The notes under the pieces were generated by a model. That model saw only the letters and a list, made by a program, of their open reading frames with translations, did no database searches and was not told where the DNA came from. Source: Cypionkella sp049896245 (GTDB taxonomy: Bacteria > Pseudomonadota > Alphaproteobacteria > Rhodobacterales > Rhodobacteraceae). Taken from it: a stretch of 64,000 bases of DNA. Shown piece by piece: positions 1 through 8,876 of this stretch. The first letter of the stretch is position 1. Each line of letters opens with the position of its first letter. The stretch is taken from the NCBI RefSeq assembly GCF_049896245.1, contig NZ_JAFCTX010000012.1, forward strand, positions 1 to 64,000, in the 5' to 3' direction. The translations under genes were made by a program, and so were the position numbers.

Positions 1-118
1 AACGTACCAAGCCCTCTGGACCGCCGTCGGTGCAGTCTGCGATCTATTCCATAGCCAGGAATGCAGAAACTACTTCAAAGCCGCAGGATATGGTCCCGAT
101 TGAAGGTGACTTGCTCTA
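1..118 (+). mobile_element. IS630-family insertion sequence, right end only
   Basis: The window opens inside an insertion sequence. The evidence is the C-terminus of an IS630-type transposase that stops at 103, followed by about 14 bases and then a CTAG at 116-119. From base 122 the reading frame of an unrelated gene (DUF1989) resumes in its middle. IS630 elements insert at TA dinucleotides, often within CTAG, and duplicate the TA, which fits this junction. The other end and the other half of the interrupted gene lie outside the window, so the terminal inverted repeats cannot be compared. Confidence 0.6.
2..103 (+). CDS. IS630 transposase, C-terminal fragment (cut by window start)
   Basis: The last 33 codons of a DDE transposase, read in frame from base 2 to the TGA at 101-103. 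The tail contains an aromatic stretch followed by QECRNYFKAAGY, which matches the conserved end of IS630 transposases (typically F.PQECANYFAAAGY). The catalytic DDE residues would lie upstream of the window. Whether the whole gene is intact cannot be judged. Confidence 0.6.
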   Translation, partial: TYQALWTAVGAVCDLFHSQECRNYFKAAGYGPD

Positions 119-121
119 GGC

Positions 122-409
122 TGCCGCGACTATCATGACAATTGCACCGACAATTTGCATGCAGCCCTCGGACAAATGGGTCTGCTCGCGACCGACTGCC
201 CTGCGCCTTTGAACTTGTGGATGAACATCCCGGTCGGCCCCGATGGCAAGATCGTCTGGGGAGAGCCACTCAGCAAGCCGGGAGATTGTGTAATCCTGCG
301 CGCCGTGATGGATTGCATCGTCGTCATGTCGACCTGCCCGCAGGACATGATCCCCATCAACGGAGCCGCCTGTCAGCCGACCGAGGTTCACTATCGACTG
401 TTGGACTGA
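122..409 (+). pseudogene. DUF1989 (urea carboxylase-associated) protein, 3' part, split by IS630
   Basis: About 95 in-frame codons resemble the C-terminal half of the DUF1989 family, which is commonly found with urea carboxylase or amine catabolism genes. Visible landmarks are YHDNCTDNLHAAL, LWMNIPV, CIVVMSTCPQDM and the ending NGAACQPTEVHYRL. The frame is open from the IS630 junction with no start codon of its own except an internal TTG at 155. I therefore read it as the downstream piece of a gene interrupted by the insertion. Its role is unknown here. Its nearness to an amine-related catabolic locus may be relevant but is not proof of a shared function. Confidence 0.65.
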
Positions 410-944
410 CCGAATGAAAAACTAAGGTCGGATCATGCTGACCCGCGCACCGTTGCCTTTCATCGGCGGCGACACTCAATCCCAGCCTCTTGCCCATAGC
501 CCCGGCAGGGCACCAGAACCGAATGCGCATGCCATGGGCGGCTAGGCTTTGGTGGCGCAAGCCGCCAACCTGCGCGTGAAGCGGCTTGCCGTGTTGCTGG
601 CCTTCAACATCCGACAGCGCCATGTCGAACCCAGTCTAGGCTATGCTGGGCAACCCAACTTCGCCATGGGCCCTGATGCCCGAGCACAACGACACCGACA
701 TGCTTTATGAGAATTTACCCCTCAGCTCGCAGCAGCGGGCGAAACCTTCGTTAATCAACACCTTGGTGGCCTTGGCGGCTTCCGACCCCAGCATGACACC
801 CTCGCCCTACCCATTCCATTCTCCGCCCGGCGTAGTGATACGCACCCGCGAGGTGAATTTCTGCCCGCCGAAGTCGTTGCTTTCGTTATCGGCAACAACA
901 TACCTGCGGATGTCGTTGGTGCGCATGGCGGGGCTGGCTTTGGA
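410..944. other. No confident gene; degenerate-looking stretch
   Basis: Between the DUF1989 relic and the stop of the aldehyde dehydrogenase there is about 530 bases with only short interrupted frames on both strands. Short translated pieces look protein-like on the minus strand around 760-920 but carry in-frame stops. I could not match them to a family. This is most simply decayed coding DNA beside the insertion sequence. Confidence 0.4.
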
Positions 945-2378
945 TCAGCCTTTGCGGGTAACAAAGCGGGTTTCGAGATAGGCTTCGATGGCTTCAGAGC
1001 CGCCCTCGGTGCCATAGCCCGAGTCTTTGATGCCGCCGAACGGCACCTCGGCCAAGGCAAGCCCCAGATGGTTGAGCGACAACATGCCCACCTCAACCTC
1101 ATTGCCCAGCCGCGTGGCGGTTTCGCCGCTACGGGTGAAGGCATAGGCCGAAAGTCCAAAGGGTAGCCGGTTGGCCTCAGCGATGATCGCGTCCATATTG
1201 GCGTAGCGGTTGATCACCGCGACAGGGCCGAAGGGTTCCTCGTTCATGATCCGCGCAGTGACGGGCACGTCGGCCAGAACGGTGGGTTCAAAGAACCAAC
1301 CTTCATTACCAATGCGCCGCCCGCCGGTCATCAATTTAGCCCCCTGTTCCACTGCATCAGCCACAAGCGCCTCAAGCGCGGGAATGCGGCGATCATTGGC
1401 CAGAGGACCCATCTGGGTTTGCGGATCCATGCCGTTTCCAACCACCACGGCCTTAGCACCTTGTGTAAAGCGGTCAATAAACGTATCGGCCAAAGCGTTT
1501 TCGACCAGATAGCGGGTAGGCGAGACGCAGACTTGCCCAGCATTTCGGAATTTGTGAGCGACCATGAGATCCAGCGTCAGATCCAGATCGGCATCTGCGG
1601 CGACGATCACCGGGGCGTGGCCGCCAAGTTCCATAGTCGAGCGTTTCATGTGCAGCGACGCCAACGCTGCAAGCTGTTTACCGACCGGAGTTGATCCCGT
1701 AAAGCTGATCTTGCGGATCACCGGATGCGGGATGAGATAGGCGGAAATCACGGACGGCACACCGTAGACGAGGCTCACTACCCCTGCAGGAATACCAGCA
1801 TCGGCAAAGGCGCGGACCAGTTCGGCGGGCGAAGCTGGAGTTTCTTCGGGTGCTTTGACGATGATCGAGCAGCCTGCGGCGATAGCGCCAGACAGCTTGC
1901 GGACCACCTGATTGATCGGGAAGTTCCATGGTGTGAAGGCGGCAACCGGGCCTACCGGCAGCTTCAGCGTCATCTGTAAGACACCGGGCGTGCGGGCTGG
2001 GATGATTTGTCCATAGGTTCGCTGCGCTTCTCCGGCGAACCAGTCGATGATGTCGGCACCGGCAAGTGTTTCCATCCGCGATTGGACAAGCGGCTTGCCC
2101 TGTTCCAGCGTCATAATCTCGGCGATCGTATCGCTGCGTTGGCGGATCAGATCAGCGGCGCGGCGCATCAGTCGGGCGCGCTCGTAGGCTGAGGTATTTC
2201 GCCAGATTTGAAAGCCCTTTTTCGCGGCTGCCAGCGCTGTATCGAGATCGGACTTTTCTGCCCATGCAACGGTGCCGATTTCCAAACCAGTCGCGGGGTT
2301 CAGAACCGGGATGGTCTTACCACGGTCGGCTGCGCGCCAAGTGCCATCAATGAAAAGCTGGGTGCTGGGATAGGTCAT
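945..2378 (-). CDS. NAD(P)-dependent aldehyde dehydrogenase, succinate-semialdehyde dehydrogenase type
   Basis: 477 residues, the usual length for the aldehyde dehydrogenase superfamily. The order of motifs is complete: TPWNFP at 149-154 (cofactor region), FTGST at 226-230, the general-base Glu250 in MELGGHAP, and the nucleophile Cys284 in NAGQVCVSPTR. The overall pattern is closest to GabD-type succinate-semialdehyde dehydrogenases and related semialdehyde enzymes. It oxidises an aldehyde to the acid with NAD(P)+. An ATG further upstream at 2468 would add 30 residues overlapping the neighbouring gene, so I prefer the ATG at 2378. It is the last gene of the minus-strand operon that starts with the ABC permease at 10.7 kb. 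The true substrate is probably an intermediate of this locus and is not known. Confidence 0.85.
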   Translation of the reverse strand: MTYPSTQLFIDGTWRAADRGKTIPVLNPATGLEIGTVAWAEKSDLDTALAAAKKGFQIWRNTSAYERARLMRRAADLIRQRSDTIAEIMTLEQGKPLVQSRMETLAGADIIDWFAGEAQRTYGQIIPARTPGVLQMTLKLPVGPVAAFTPWNFPINQVVRKLSGAIAAGCSIIVKAPEETPASPAELVRAFADAGIPAGVVSLVYGVPSVISAYLIPHPVIRKISFTGSTPVGKQLAALASLHMKRSTMELGGHAPVIVAADADLDLTLDLMVAHKFRNAGQVCVSPTRYLVENALADTFIDRFTQGAKAVVVGNGMDPQTQMGPLANDRRIPALEALVADAVEQGAKLMTGGRRIGNEGWFFEPTVLADVPVTARIMNEEPFGPVAVINRYANMDAIIAEANRLPFGLSAYAFTRSGETATRLGNEVEVGMLSLNHLGLALAEVPFGGIKDSGYGTEGGSEAIEAYLETRFVTRKG

Positions 2379-2382
2379 TGGG

Positions 2383-4347
2383 TCATTCCAATTTTGGGAT
2401 TTTTTTTGTGGGGGGGCGGCCGTGCAGAAACATCGGCCCACCCAAGCGGCGCGGAAAGCCATAGCCATACACTTCGACCAGATCTATGTCAGCGGCGCTG
2501 CGGGCGACGCCTTCAGACAAGATCGCTTGACCTTCCACCGCCATCGCCGCGATCAGGCGGGTGGTGATCTGAACTGCTTGCATTTCGACCGCAGGGCCCA
2601 GCAGGGGTGCGATCAGCCGAGCGGTCTCGGCAGAGGGCTGCGGTTTGCGATCGCCGAGGTGGTAGTCATACCAGCCACCGCCGGTTTTCTGCCCCTTGCG
2701 CCCAGCCCGCACCAGAATGTCGCCAGGGGTTTCCGGCACATTTTCACCAAGGGCACGGGCGGCTTCGCGCATCATGTAAGAAATATCGAGGCCCGCCAGA
2801 TCCTGCATCTCGAACGGCCCCATCGCATAGCCAAGTTCACGCATCGCAGCATCAATCTGTACGAAACTGACACCGCCACGCAGCATGGCTTCGGCCTCGC
2901 CGCGGTAACGGCGCAGGATACGGTTGCCGATGAAGCCATCGCATATGCCCGAGCGGACCGGCACTTTCCCAAGCCGACGGGCAAGATCAAAACTGGCTGC
3001 AAGCACTTCAGGCGCGGTTTCGGGGATTGGCACGATCTCGAGCAGTTTCATCACATGCGCCGGGCTGAAGAAATGCAGCCCGATGAAGCGCGCAGGGTTG
3101 GGCAAGCCAGCCGCAATCTCAGAAGGGTTAAGATACGAAGTGTTGGTAGCCAAAATTGCATCGGTGCGGCAGACTTGCGCCAGTTCGGCAAAGACCGCGC
3201 GTTTGGTGGTGATATCCTCAAACACTGCCTCGATCACCAAATCGCAAACGGCAAGGTCTGCGTAACCGACCGCAGGCACGACGCCCGCCATGCGCGCGGC
3301 GGCCGCCTCGGGGGTCAGATTGCCTTTGCGCGTTGCGGCGTCAAAGATGTTGGCTAGGGTTTTCACACCACGCGCGAGGCTTTCCGCATCGCGTTCGACC
3401 AACACCACCGGTAGACCCGCATTGCGCAGCGCAGCGGCGATGCCCGCGCCCATGGTACCACCGCCGATGACAGCGGTAGTAGTGATCGGGCGCGGTACGA
3501 TGCCCTTCAGATCGGCGGGGCGAGGAGCTGCGCGCTCGGCGAAGAACAGATAGCGCAAGGCCGCCGATTCCTCTGTGGCGCGCAGCCGCAGAAAGGTGGC
3601 TCGCTCGAGGGTTATGCCTTGGGCAAAGCCATGTTCGGCACCAAAGCGCAGGGCGGCAAGTGCCAAAAGTGGCGCAGCTGTGCCTTTGGATTTGGCTCCG
3701 ATGCGGGTTTCGGCGGCCTGCCAGAACGCGCTATCGACGGTGGCAAGGCTGCGGTTGGCTGCAGTCAGCGGCAGGGGTTTGGTTGCGGCGCTTTCGGCAA
3801 AGGCGATGGCTTCGGCCAGCAGATTGCTGCTCACCACCCGTTCAACCAAACCAAGCTGGACTGCGCGATGCGCGTTGAGGGTCTGACTTTCAGCAACAAC
3901 CCCTATCGCCGCCTCAATCCCGACAAGGCGCGGCAGACGTTGAGTGCCGCCCGCCCCGGGTATGATACCAAGGCCCACTTCGGGCAGCGCAAAGTGCGCC
4001 TGCGGTCCGGCCAGCCGATAGTGGCATCCTAATATCAGCTCTAGCCCGCCGCCCAGTGCCACGCCTTGCACCGCAGCCACCCAAGGTTTGCGGGCGGTCT
4101 CGATGGCCGTGATCACGGCGGGAAGTGAGGGCTCCTCGACCGGGCGATCAAACTCGGTGATGTCGGCACCACCCACAAAGACGCTCCCTGCCCCGGCCAG
4201 CACGATGGCTGTCACCGAAGGGTCAGTATCCAGCCGTGCTGCCGCATCGACCAGTTCTTGCCGCACCGCGTGGTTCATGGCGTTGACCGGCGGATTGTCG
4301 ATTGTGACAACAACGACGCTGCCGTGATGTTGATAGTGAATCGTCAT
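2383..4347 (-). CDS. Bifunctional enoyl-CoA hydratase / 3-hydroxyacyl-CoA dehydrogenase (FadJ/FadB-like)
   Basis: 654 residues. The N-terminal 180 residues are a crotonase domain with the oxyanion-hole segments (GGADITEF, GVALGGGLEL) and GIIPGAGGTQRLPR. The middle begins with an NAD-binding Rossmann motif, VIGGGTMGAGIAAAL, followed by the catalytic segment GLHFFSPAHVMKLLEIV. Two C-terminal 3-hydroxyacyl-CoA dehydrogenase domains follow. The protein hydrates 2-enoyl-CoA and oxidises the product to 3-oxoacyl-CoA. It lies four bases upstream of the aldehyde dehydrogenase and eleven downstream of the thiolase, so all three are one transcript. No separate thiolase-binding partner (FadA) is nearby other than the thiolase at 4359. 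Confidence 0.88.
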   Translation of the reverse strand: MTIHYQHHGSVVVVTIDNPPVNAMNHAVRQELVDAAARLDTDPSVTAIVLAGAGSVFVGGADITEFDRPVEEPSLPAVITAIETARKPWVAAVQGVALGGGLELILGCHYRLAGPQAHFALPEVGLGIIPGAGGTQRLPRLVGIEAAIGVVAESQTLNAHRAVQLGLVERVVSSNLLAEAIAFAESAATKPLPLTAANRSLATVDSAFWQAAETRIGAKSKGTAAPLLALAALRFGAEHGFAQGITLERATFLRLRATEESAALRYLFFAERAAPRPADLKGIVPRPITTTAVIGGGTMGAGIAAALRNAGLPVVLVERDAESLARGVKTLANIFDAATRKGNLTPEAAAARMAGVVPAVGYADLAVCDLVIEAVFEDITTKRAVFAELAQVCRTDAILATNTSYLNPSEIAAGLPNPARFIGLHFFSPAHVMKLLEIVPIPETAPEVLAASFDLARRLGKVPVRSGICDGFIGNRILRRYRGEAEAMLRGGVSFVQIDAAMRELGYAMGPFEMQDLAGLDISYMMREAARALGENVPETPGDILVRAGRKGQKTGGGWYDYHLGDRKPQPSAETARLIAPLLGPAVEMQAVQITTRLIAAMAVEGQAILSEGVARSAADIDLVEVYGYGFPRRLGGPMFLHGRPPTKKIPKLE

Positions 4348-4358
4348 CTCAAACCTAT

Positions 4359-5564
4359 TTAAACCCGCTCAAGGATCAGGGCGATGCCTTGGCCGACGCC
4401 AATACACATGGTGCAAAGGGCATAACGCCCGCCATGATGGTGCAGTTCTGCTGTCGCGGTCAGCGCAAGTCGTGCGCCGCTCATCCCCAAAGGATGACCA
4501 AGCGCAATCGCGCCGCCGTTGGGGTTGACTTGCGCCGCATCATCCGCAACTCCCAGCGCACGCAGCACCGCAAGTCCCTGCGCTGCGAAAGCCTCATTCA
4601 TTTCGATCACATCCATTTGTGAAATGGTCAGCCCAGTTTGTGCCAGTAGCTTTTGCACTGCCGGGACCGGGCCTATGCCCATCACGCGAGGTGCCACCCC
4701 TGCCACGGCCATGCCGACCACACGGGCACGCGGGGTCAACCCCTGCCGCGCAGCCATCTCCGCCGAGGCCACAATCAGTGCCGCCGCCCCATCGTTGACA
4801 CCCGAAGCGTTACCTGCCGTAACGCTCAAATCAGGGCCATTGATGCCTTTCAGATTTGCAAGCTGCACCGCCGTCGTTTCGGGGCGGGGGTGTTCGTCGG
4901 TGGCAAGAACCAACGGGTCACCGTGTTTTTGCGGCAGGCTGACCGGGATAATTTCCTGCGCGAAACGGCCCGCTGCCTGTGCTGCGGCCCACCGCTGTTG
5001 TGACAGCAAGGCAAACGCATCTTGATCCGCGCGGGTGATCCCGTAGTCTGCGGCAACGTTATCGGCGGTTTCCGGCATGGAATCTGTGCCGTAGCCGCGT
5101 TGCATTTTCGGATTGACGAAACGCCAGCCGATCGTGGTGTCGTAAACCGCGTTCGAGCGTGAGAACGCGGCCTCGGCCTTGGGCGTCACAAACGGCGCGC
5201 GCGACATGCTTTCAACACCACCAGCAACCATCAGATGACACTCGCCCGCCCGAATGGCGCGCGCCGCAGTACCGACAGCATCCAGACCCGAACCGCACAA
5301 CCGGTTCACCGTGACGCCCGGCGCGCTGATCGGCAGGCCCGCCAGCAGCACTGCCATCCGCGCGACATTGCGGTTATCCTCCCCTGCCTGATTGGCGCAG
5401 CCATAGATCACGTCATCAAGCATCCCCCAATCCAACCCCGGATTGCGCGCAGCAAGCGCCGCCAACGGCAGCGCCGCCAGATCATCTGTGCGGATCGCGG
5501 AAAGACCCCCACCATAACGGCCAATCGGGGTGCGAATAGCATCGCAGATAAAGGCATCCGTCAT
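4359..5564 (-). CDS. Acyl-CoA thiolase, 3-oxoadipyl-CoA thiolase type
   Basis: 401 residues with the full thiolase signature: nucleophile Cys90 in VNRLCGSGLDAVG, His357 in GGAIALGHPLGMSGAR and the second active-site Cys387 in CTMCIGVGQG. The segment after residue 130 and the N-terminus (DAIRTPIGRYGGGLS.IRTDDLAA) resemble PcaF/PaaJ 3-oxoadipyl-CoA thiolases more than biosynthetic acetoacetyl-CoA thiolases. It cleaves a 3-oxoacyl-CoA with free CoA. No other protocatechuate or phenylacetate genes are nearby, so the natural substrate is probably not 3-oxoadipyl-CoA but another 3-oxoacyl-CoA produced by this locus. Confidence 0.82.
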   Translation of the reverse strand: MTDAFICDAIRTPIGRYGGGLSAIRTDDLAALPLAALAARNPGLDWGMLDDVIYGCANQAGEDNRNVARMAVLLAGLPISAPGVTVNRLCGSGLDAVGTAARAIRAGECHLMVAGGVESMSRAPFVTPKAEAAFSRSNAVYDTTIGWRFVNPKMQRGYGTDSMPETADNVAADYGITRADQDAFALLSQQRWAAAQAAGRFAQEIIPVSLPQKHGDPLVLATDEHPRPETTAVQLANLKGINGPDLSVTAGNASGVNDGAAALIVASAEMAARQGLTPRARVVGMAVAGVAPRVMGIGPVPAVQKLLAQTGLTISQMDVIEMNEAFAAQGLAVLRALGVADDAAQVNPNGGAIALGHPLGMSGARLALTATAELHHHGGRYALCTMCIGVGQGIALILERV

Positions 5565-6853
5565 GCGCTTGCTCCGGCTGTCAGGGCTTCATGGACCGAG
5601 TGGGGCGCACCAGCGTTTTCTGGATCGTTGATCGGTGCATCGAAGGCGCAAGACACTACGCCCGACCGGATCAGGCTCTCAACCCGAGCTGCATCATAGC
5701 CAAGCACATCAGAGAGAACCGCACGGGTATCTTCGCCCAAAAGCGGCGGCGCCTTGGGGATATGGTCTTGTTGCGCCACCAAACCATGCGCCGGGCGGAT
5801 CAACGCGACCGGGCCGAGCGTTGGGTGATCTAACCGTTGGATCACACCGCGCTCGGTTACGCTTGGACTTTCCAGCGCCTCAGCCACGGTTTTGACCCGG
5901 CCTGCCGGAACGCTGGCCCGATTGCAAGCTGCCAACCAGTCGTCGCAAGTGCGGTGACGGATGATCTCGGCAATGATTGGCAACAGCTCATCACGATGCA
6001 GCGCGCGCTGATGCGAATTGACAAAGCGCGGGTCAGATCCAAGTTCTGGCCGGCTGATCACCTGTTCGCAGAAATCGACGAACATACGATCGTTGCCCAC
6101 GGCAAGCGCGAAGATGCCGTCTTGCGTGTCGAAAATCTGATAAGGCACCACGGTGGGATGCGCATTGCCATAGCGAACCGGCTCGACACCCGCGTTCAGG
6201 TAGCCCGTGCCAACATTGATAAGCATGTTCAGCGCCGAATCTAGCAAGGCCACATCAATGTATTGCCCCAGTCCGGTATCGCGGCGTTCATACAGCGCAG
6301 CCAGAATGGACTGGGTTGCAATCATCCCCGCCACAACATCGGTGAAGGCCACGCCCAGCCGGTTTGGCGGGCCATCCTTTTCGCCAGTGATCGACATCAG
6401 CCCGCTTTCGGCCTGCATGATAAAGTCATAGCCTGGACGGTCACGTTCCGGTCCGATCTGGCCATATCCCGAGATTGAGCAATAGATGATGCTAGGGTTG
6501 AACTTGCGGATCGCCTCATAGCCCACACCCAGACGGTCCACAGTACCAGCACGGAAATTCTCGACAAGGATGTCGGCTTTCGCGGCCAGATCGAGCACAA
6601 TCTGCCGTCCTTCAGGGGCCTTCATGTCCAATGCAAGACTGTGCTTGCCACGGTTGGCGCACAGGTAATAGGTACTGACGCCCTTGTAATTCGGCACCGA
6701 CCAAGCACGCGTGTCATCGCCGCCGTGAATGTTCTCGATCTTCCAGACTTCGGCCCCGAGATCGCCAAGGCTCATTGTGGCCCAAGGCCCGGCGAGCACA
6801 CGGGTCAGATCCAGCACTTTCAGTCCGGAAAGCGGCAATTTGTTCGTGGTCAT
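5561..6853 (-). CDS. Type III (CaiB/BaiF) CoA-transferase
   Basis: 430 residues. The N-terminus has the family hallmark LSGLKVLDLTRVLAGPWATM and LGDLGAEVWKIE. The probable catalytic aspartate is Asp172 in RLGVAFTDVVAGM, matching the Asp used by formyl-CoA and carnitine CoA-transferases. Such enzymes move CoA from a donor acyl-CoA to a free acid. Here it would activate the acid before beta-oxidation. The start overlaps the stop of the upstream ATPase gene by four bases (ATGA) and its end overlaps the thiolase start the same way, so translation is probably coupled. A Shine-Dalgarno sequence (AGGAG) lies before the ATG. Donor and acceptor acids cannot be read from sequence. Confidence 0.87.
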   Translation of the reverse strand: MTTNKLPLSGLKVLDLTRVLAGPWATMSLGDLGAEVWKIENIHGGDDTRAWSVPNYKGVSTYYLCANRGKHSLALDMKAPEGRQIVLDLAAKADILVENFRAGTVDRLGVGYEAIRKFNPSIIYCSISGYGQIGPERDRPGYDFIMQAESGLMSITGEKDGPPNRLGVAFTDVVAGMIATQSILAALYERRDTGLGQYIDVALLDSALNMLINVGTGYLNAGVEPVRYGNAHPTVVPYQIFDTQDGIFALAVGNDRMFVDFCEQVISRPELGSDPRFVNSHQRALHRDELLPIIAEIIRHRTCDDWLAACNRASVPAGRVKTVAEALESPSVTERGVIQRLDHPTLGPVALIRPAHGLVAQQDHIPKAPPLLGEDTRAVLSDVLGYDAARVESLIRSGVVSCAFDAPINDPENAGAPHSVHEALTAGASA

Positions 6854-7881
6854 TGATGAGACTCCTGCACGGCGACGGGCCCAGACAGTCCCGTTTCGAC
6901 GGCCTTCGGGTAATGGCAGGCAACGGCATGGTCAGGCCCAAGCAATGCCAGCGGCGGTTCCATTTCGGCGCATTTGGGCTGCGCCACCGGGCAGCGTGTA
7001 CGAAACCGACAGCCCGAGGGCGGATTCATCGGGCTGGGGACGTCGCCTTTAAGCACCATGCGAGCGCGGCTGCGTTCGCGCGCAGGGTCCGCCAGCGGCA
7101 CCGCCGACATCAGCGCCTGCGTGTAGGGGTGCATCGGCGCGCGGTAGAGCGAGGATTTCGGCGCGATCTCGACGATCTTGCCCAGATACATCACTGCCAC
7201 ACGATGGGAGATATGCTGAACCACCGAAAGATCATGCGCGATGAACAGATAGGCGGTGCCCATATCACGCTGAATATCTTTCAGCAGGTTCAGGACCCCT
7301 GCCTGCACCGAAACATCCAGCGCCGAGACGGGTTCATCCAGTACCAACAGATCAGGCTTCAACGCCAGCGCCCGCGCAATCACCACGCGCTGGCGCTGCC
7401 CACCTGACATTTCATGTGCATAACGCTGCCCATGCTCCGGGTTCAGCCGAACTAACTCTAGCATCTCGGCCACGCGGGCCTTGCGCTGGGTAGACGACAG
7501 ATCACTGATCCGTAGCGGCTCCGCGATATTGTCAGCCACCGTCATACGCGGATGCAGTGAAGCATAGGGGTCTTGAAAAACCATCTGCACATGGCGTCGG
7601 CGCAGGCGCATCTCGGTGGGCGACAGCGCGTTCAGATCCTGCCCTCGGAACAGTGTTTGCCCCGAACTGGGTTCAATCAGCCGCAATAGACAGCGGCCCA
7701 GAGTGGATTTGCCACAACCGGATTCGCCGACAAGGCCCAGCGTCTCTCCTGCAGGGACATCAAACGACACCCCCGCCACGGCGTTGACATGGCCCACGTC
7801 GCGCTCAATCAGAAGTCCGCCCTTGATGGGGAAGCGTTTAACGAGATTACGCACCGAAAGAATGGGTTGAGTGTTTGCCAT
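6850..7881 (-). CDS. Dipeptide/oligopeptide-type ABC transporter ATPase (DppF/OppF)
   Basis: 343 residues with Walker A GESGCGKSTLGR, ABC signature MSGGQRQRVVIARAL and Walker B LLVLDEPVSALDVSV. It also has the C-terminal oligopeptide transporter domain containing the Cys-rich stretch CRFRTRCPVAQPKCAEMEPPL, which in some relatives binds an iron-sulfur cluster. It pairs with the DppD-type ATPase encoded just upstream to power one importer. Its neighbours are the CoA-transferase (4-base overlap) and dppD-like gene (1-base overlap). The linkage of importer genes with degradative enzymes in one operon suggests that what is imported is what is degraded. Confidence 0.9.
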   Translation of the reverse strand: MANTQPILSVRNLVKRFPIKGGLLIERDVGHVNAVAGVSFDVPAGETLGLVGESGCGKSTLGRCLLRLIEPSSGQTLFRGQDLNALSPTEMRLRRRHVQMVFQDPYASLHPRMTVADNIAEPLRISDLSSTQRKARVAEMLELVRLNPEHGQRYAHEMSGGQRQRVVIARALALKPDLLVLDEPVSALDVSVQAGVLNLLKDIQRDMGTAYLFIAHDLSVVQHISHRVAVMYLGKIVEIAPKSSLYRAPMHPYTQALMSAVPLADPARERSRARMVLKGDVPSPMNPPSGCRFRTRCPVAQPKCAEMEPPLALLGPDHAVACHYPKAVETGLSGPVAVQESHQ

Positions 7882-8876
7882 CAGACACTCCTCTCTGGCA
7901 AATCAGTGAAATGGCATGCGGCGATATGGCTAGCGGTGCCGCGCACCGGCGGAGCCAGCTTGCGACAGATATCCTGCGCCATCGTGCAGCGCGGATGGAA
8001 CGCACAACCGCCGGGGAGTTTGCCAAGTACGGGTGGGGTGCCTTCGATGGAAAACAACCTGTCACGCTTGATCGCCATGTTTGGGATCGAGGCGATAAGC
8101 CCGCGGGTATAAGGGTGACTAGGGCGGGCAAAAAGATCATCAACTGAGGCTTGCTCGACTATCTCGCCCGAATAGACCACCGCCACGCGGTCGGCATGGC
8201 CCGCCAGAACGCCCAGATCATGGGTGATCAACACAAGTCCAAGGTTCAGCCGCCTTTGCAGATTGGCCAACACCTCCATAATTTGCGCCTGCACAGTTAC
8301 GTCCAGCGCTGTGGTCGGCTCATCCGCAATCAGCAGATCAGGATCATTGGCGACGGCCATCGCGATCATCACCCGCTGCCGCATCCCACCCGAAAACTCA
8401 TGCGGATACTGATGCAGGCGGCGATCTGGCTGCGGAATTGCCACCAGTGACAGCAGTTCCTCGGCCCGCTCCATCGCGACTTTCTTCGTCATGTCACGGT
8501 TGTGCAGGAGCAACGCCTCGCCAATCTGCCAACCCACAGTCATCACCGGGTTCAGCGACGACAGCGGGTCTTGAAAGATCATCGCAATGCGCGAGCCACG
8601 CAGCTTTTGAAGCTCGCGCCGGGGCATGCCCACCAGTTCGCGACCCTTGAACTGCACCGAGCCTGTGACCCGCGCCGTTTCCGCCTGCAAGCCAATAGAG
8701 GCCAACATACCCACCGATTTGCCCGAGCCGGATTCGCCGACGATGCCCAGCACCTCACCATGATCGACCGTCAACGAGATGCCACGCACAGCTTCGGAAT
8801 ATTGGCCGCCATGTCCAAATGCCACGCGCAAGTTTTGCACGGAAAACAGCGGCGGATCAGTCATTGCAGCGCTCAT
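7881..8876 (-). CDS. Dipeptide/oligopeptide-type ABC transporter ATPase (DppD/OppD)
   Basis: 331 residues. Walker A GESGSGKSVGML, signature FSGGMRQRVMIAMAV, Walker B LLIADEPTTALDVTV and the C-terminal CAFHPRCTMAQDICRK extension identify the D-type ATPase of a Dpp/Opp importer. It forms a heterodimer with the F-type ATPase downstream. The end of the gene touches the next start (TGATG) and its own start overlaps the permease stop by four bases, indicating a tightly coupled operon. Confidence 0.9.
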   Translation of the reverse strand: MSAAMTDPPLFSVQNLRVAFGHGGQYSEAVRGISLTVDHGEVLGIVGESGSGKSVGMLASIGLQAETARVTGSVQFKGRELVGMPRRELQKLRGSRIAMIFQDPLSSLNPVMTVGWQIGEALLLHNRDMTKKVAMERAEELLSLVAIPQPDRRLHQYPHEFSGGMRQRVMIAMAVANDPDLLIADEPTTALDVTVQAQIMEVLANLQRRLNLGLVLITHDLGVLAGHADRVAVVYSGEIVEQASVDDLFARPSHPYTRGLIASIPNMAIKRDRLFSIEGTPPVLGKLPGGCAFHPRCTMAQDICRKLAPPVRGTASHIAACHFTDLPERSV

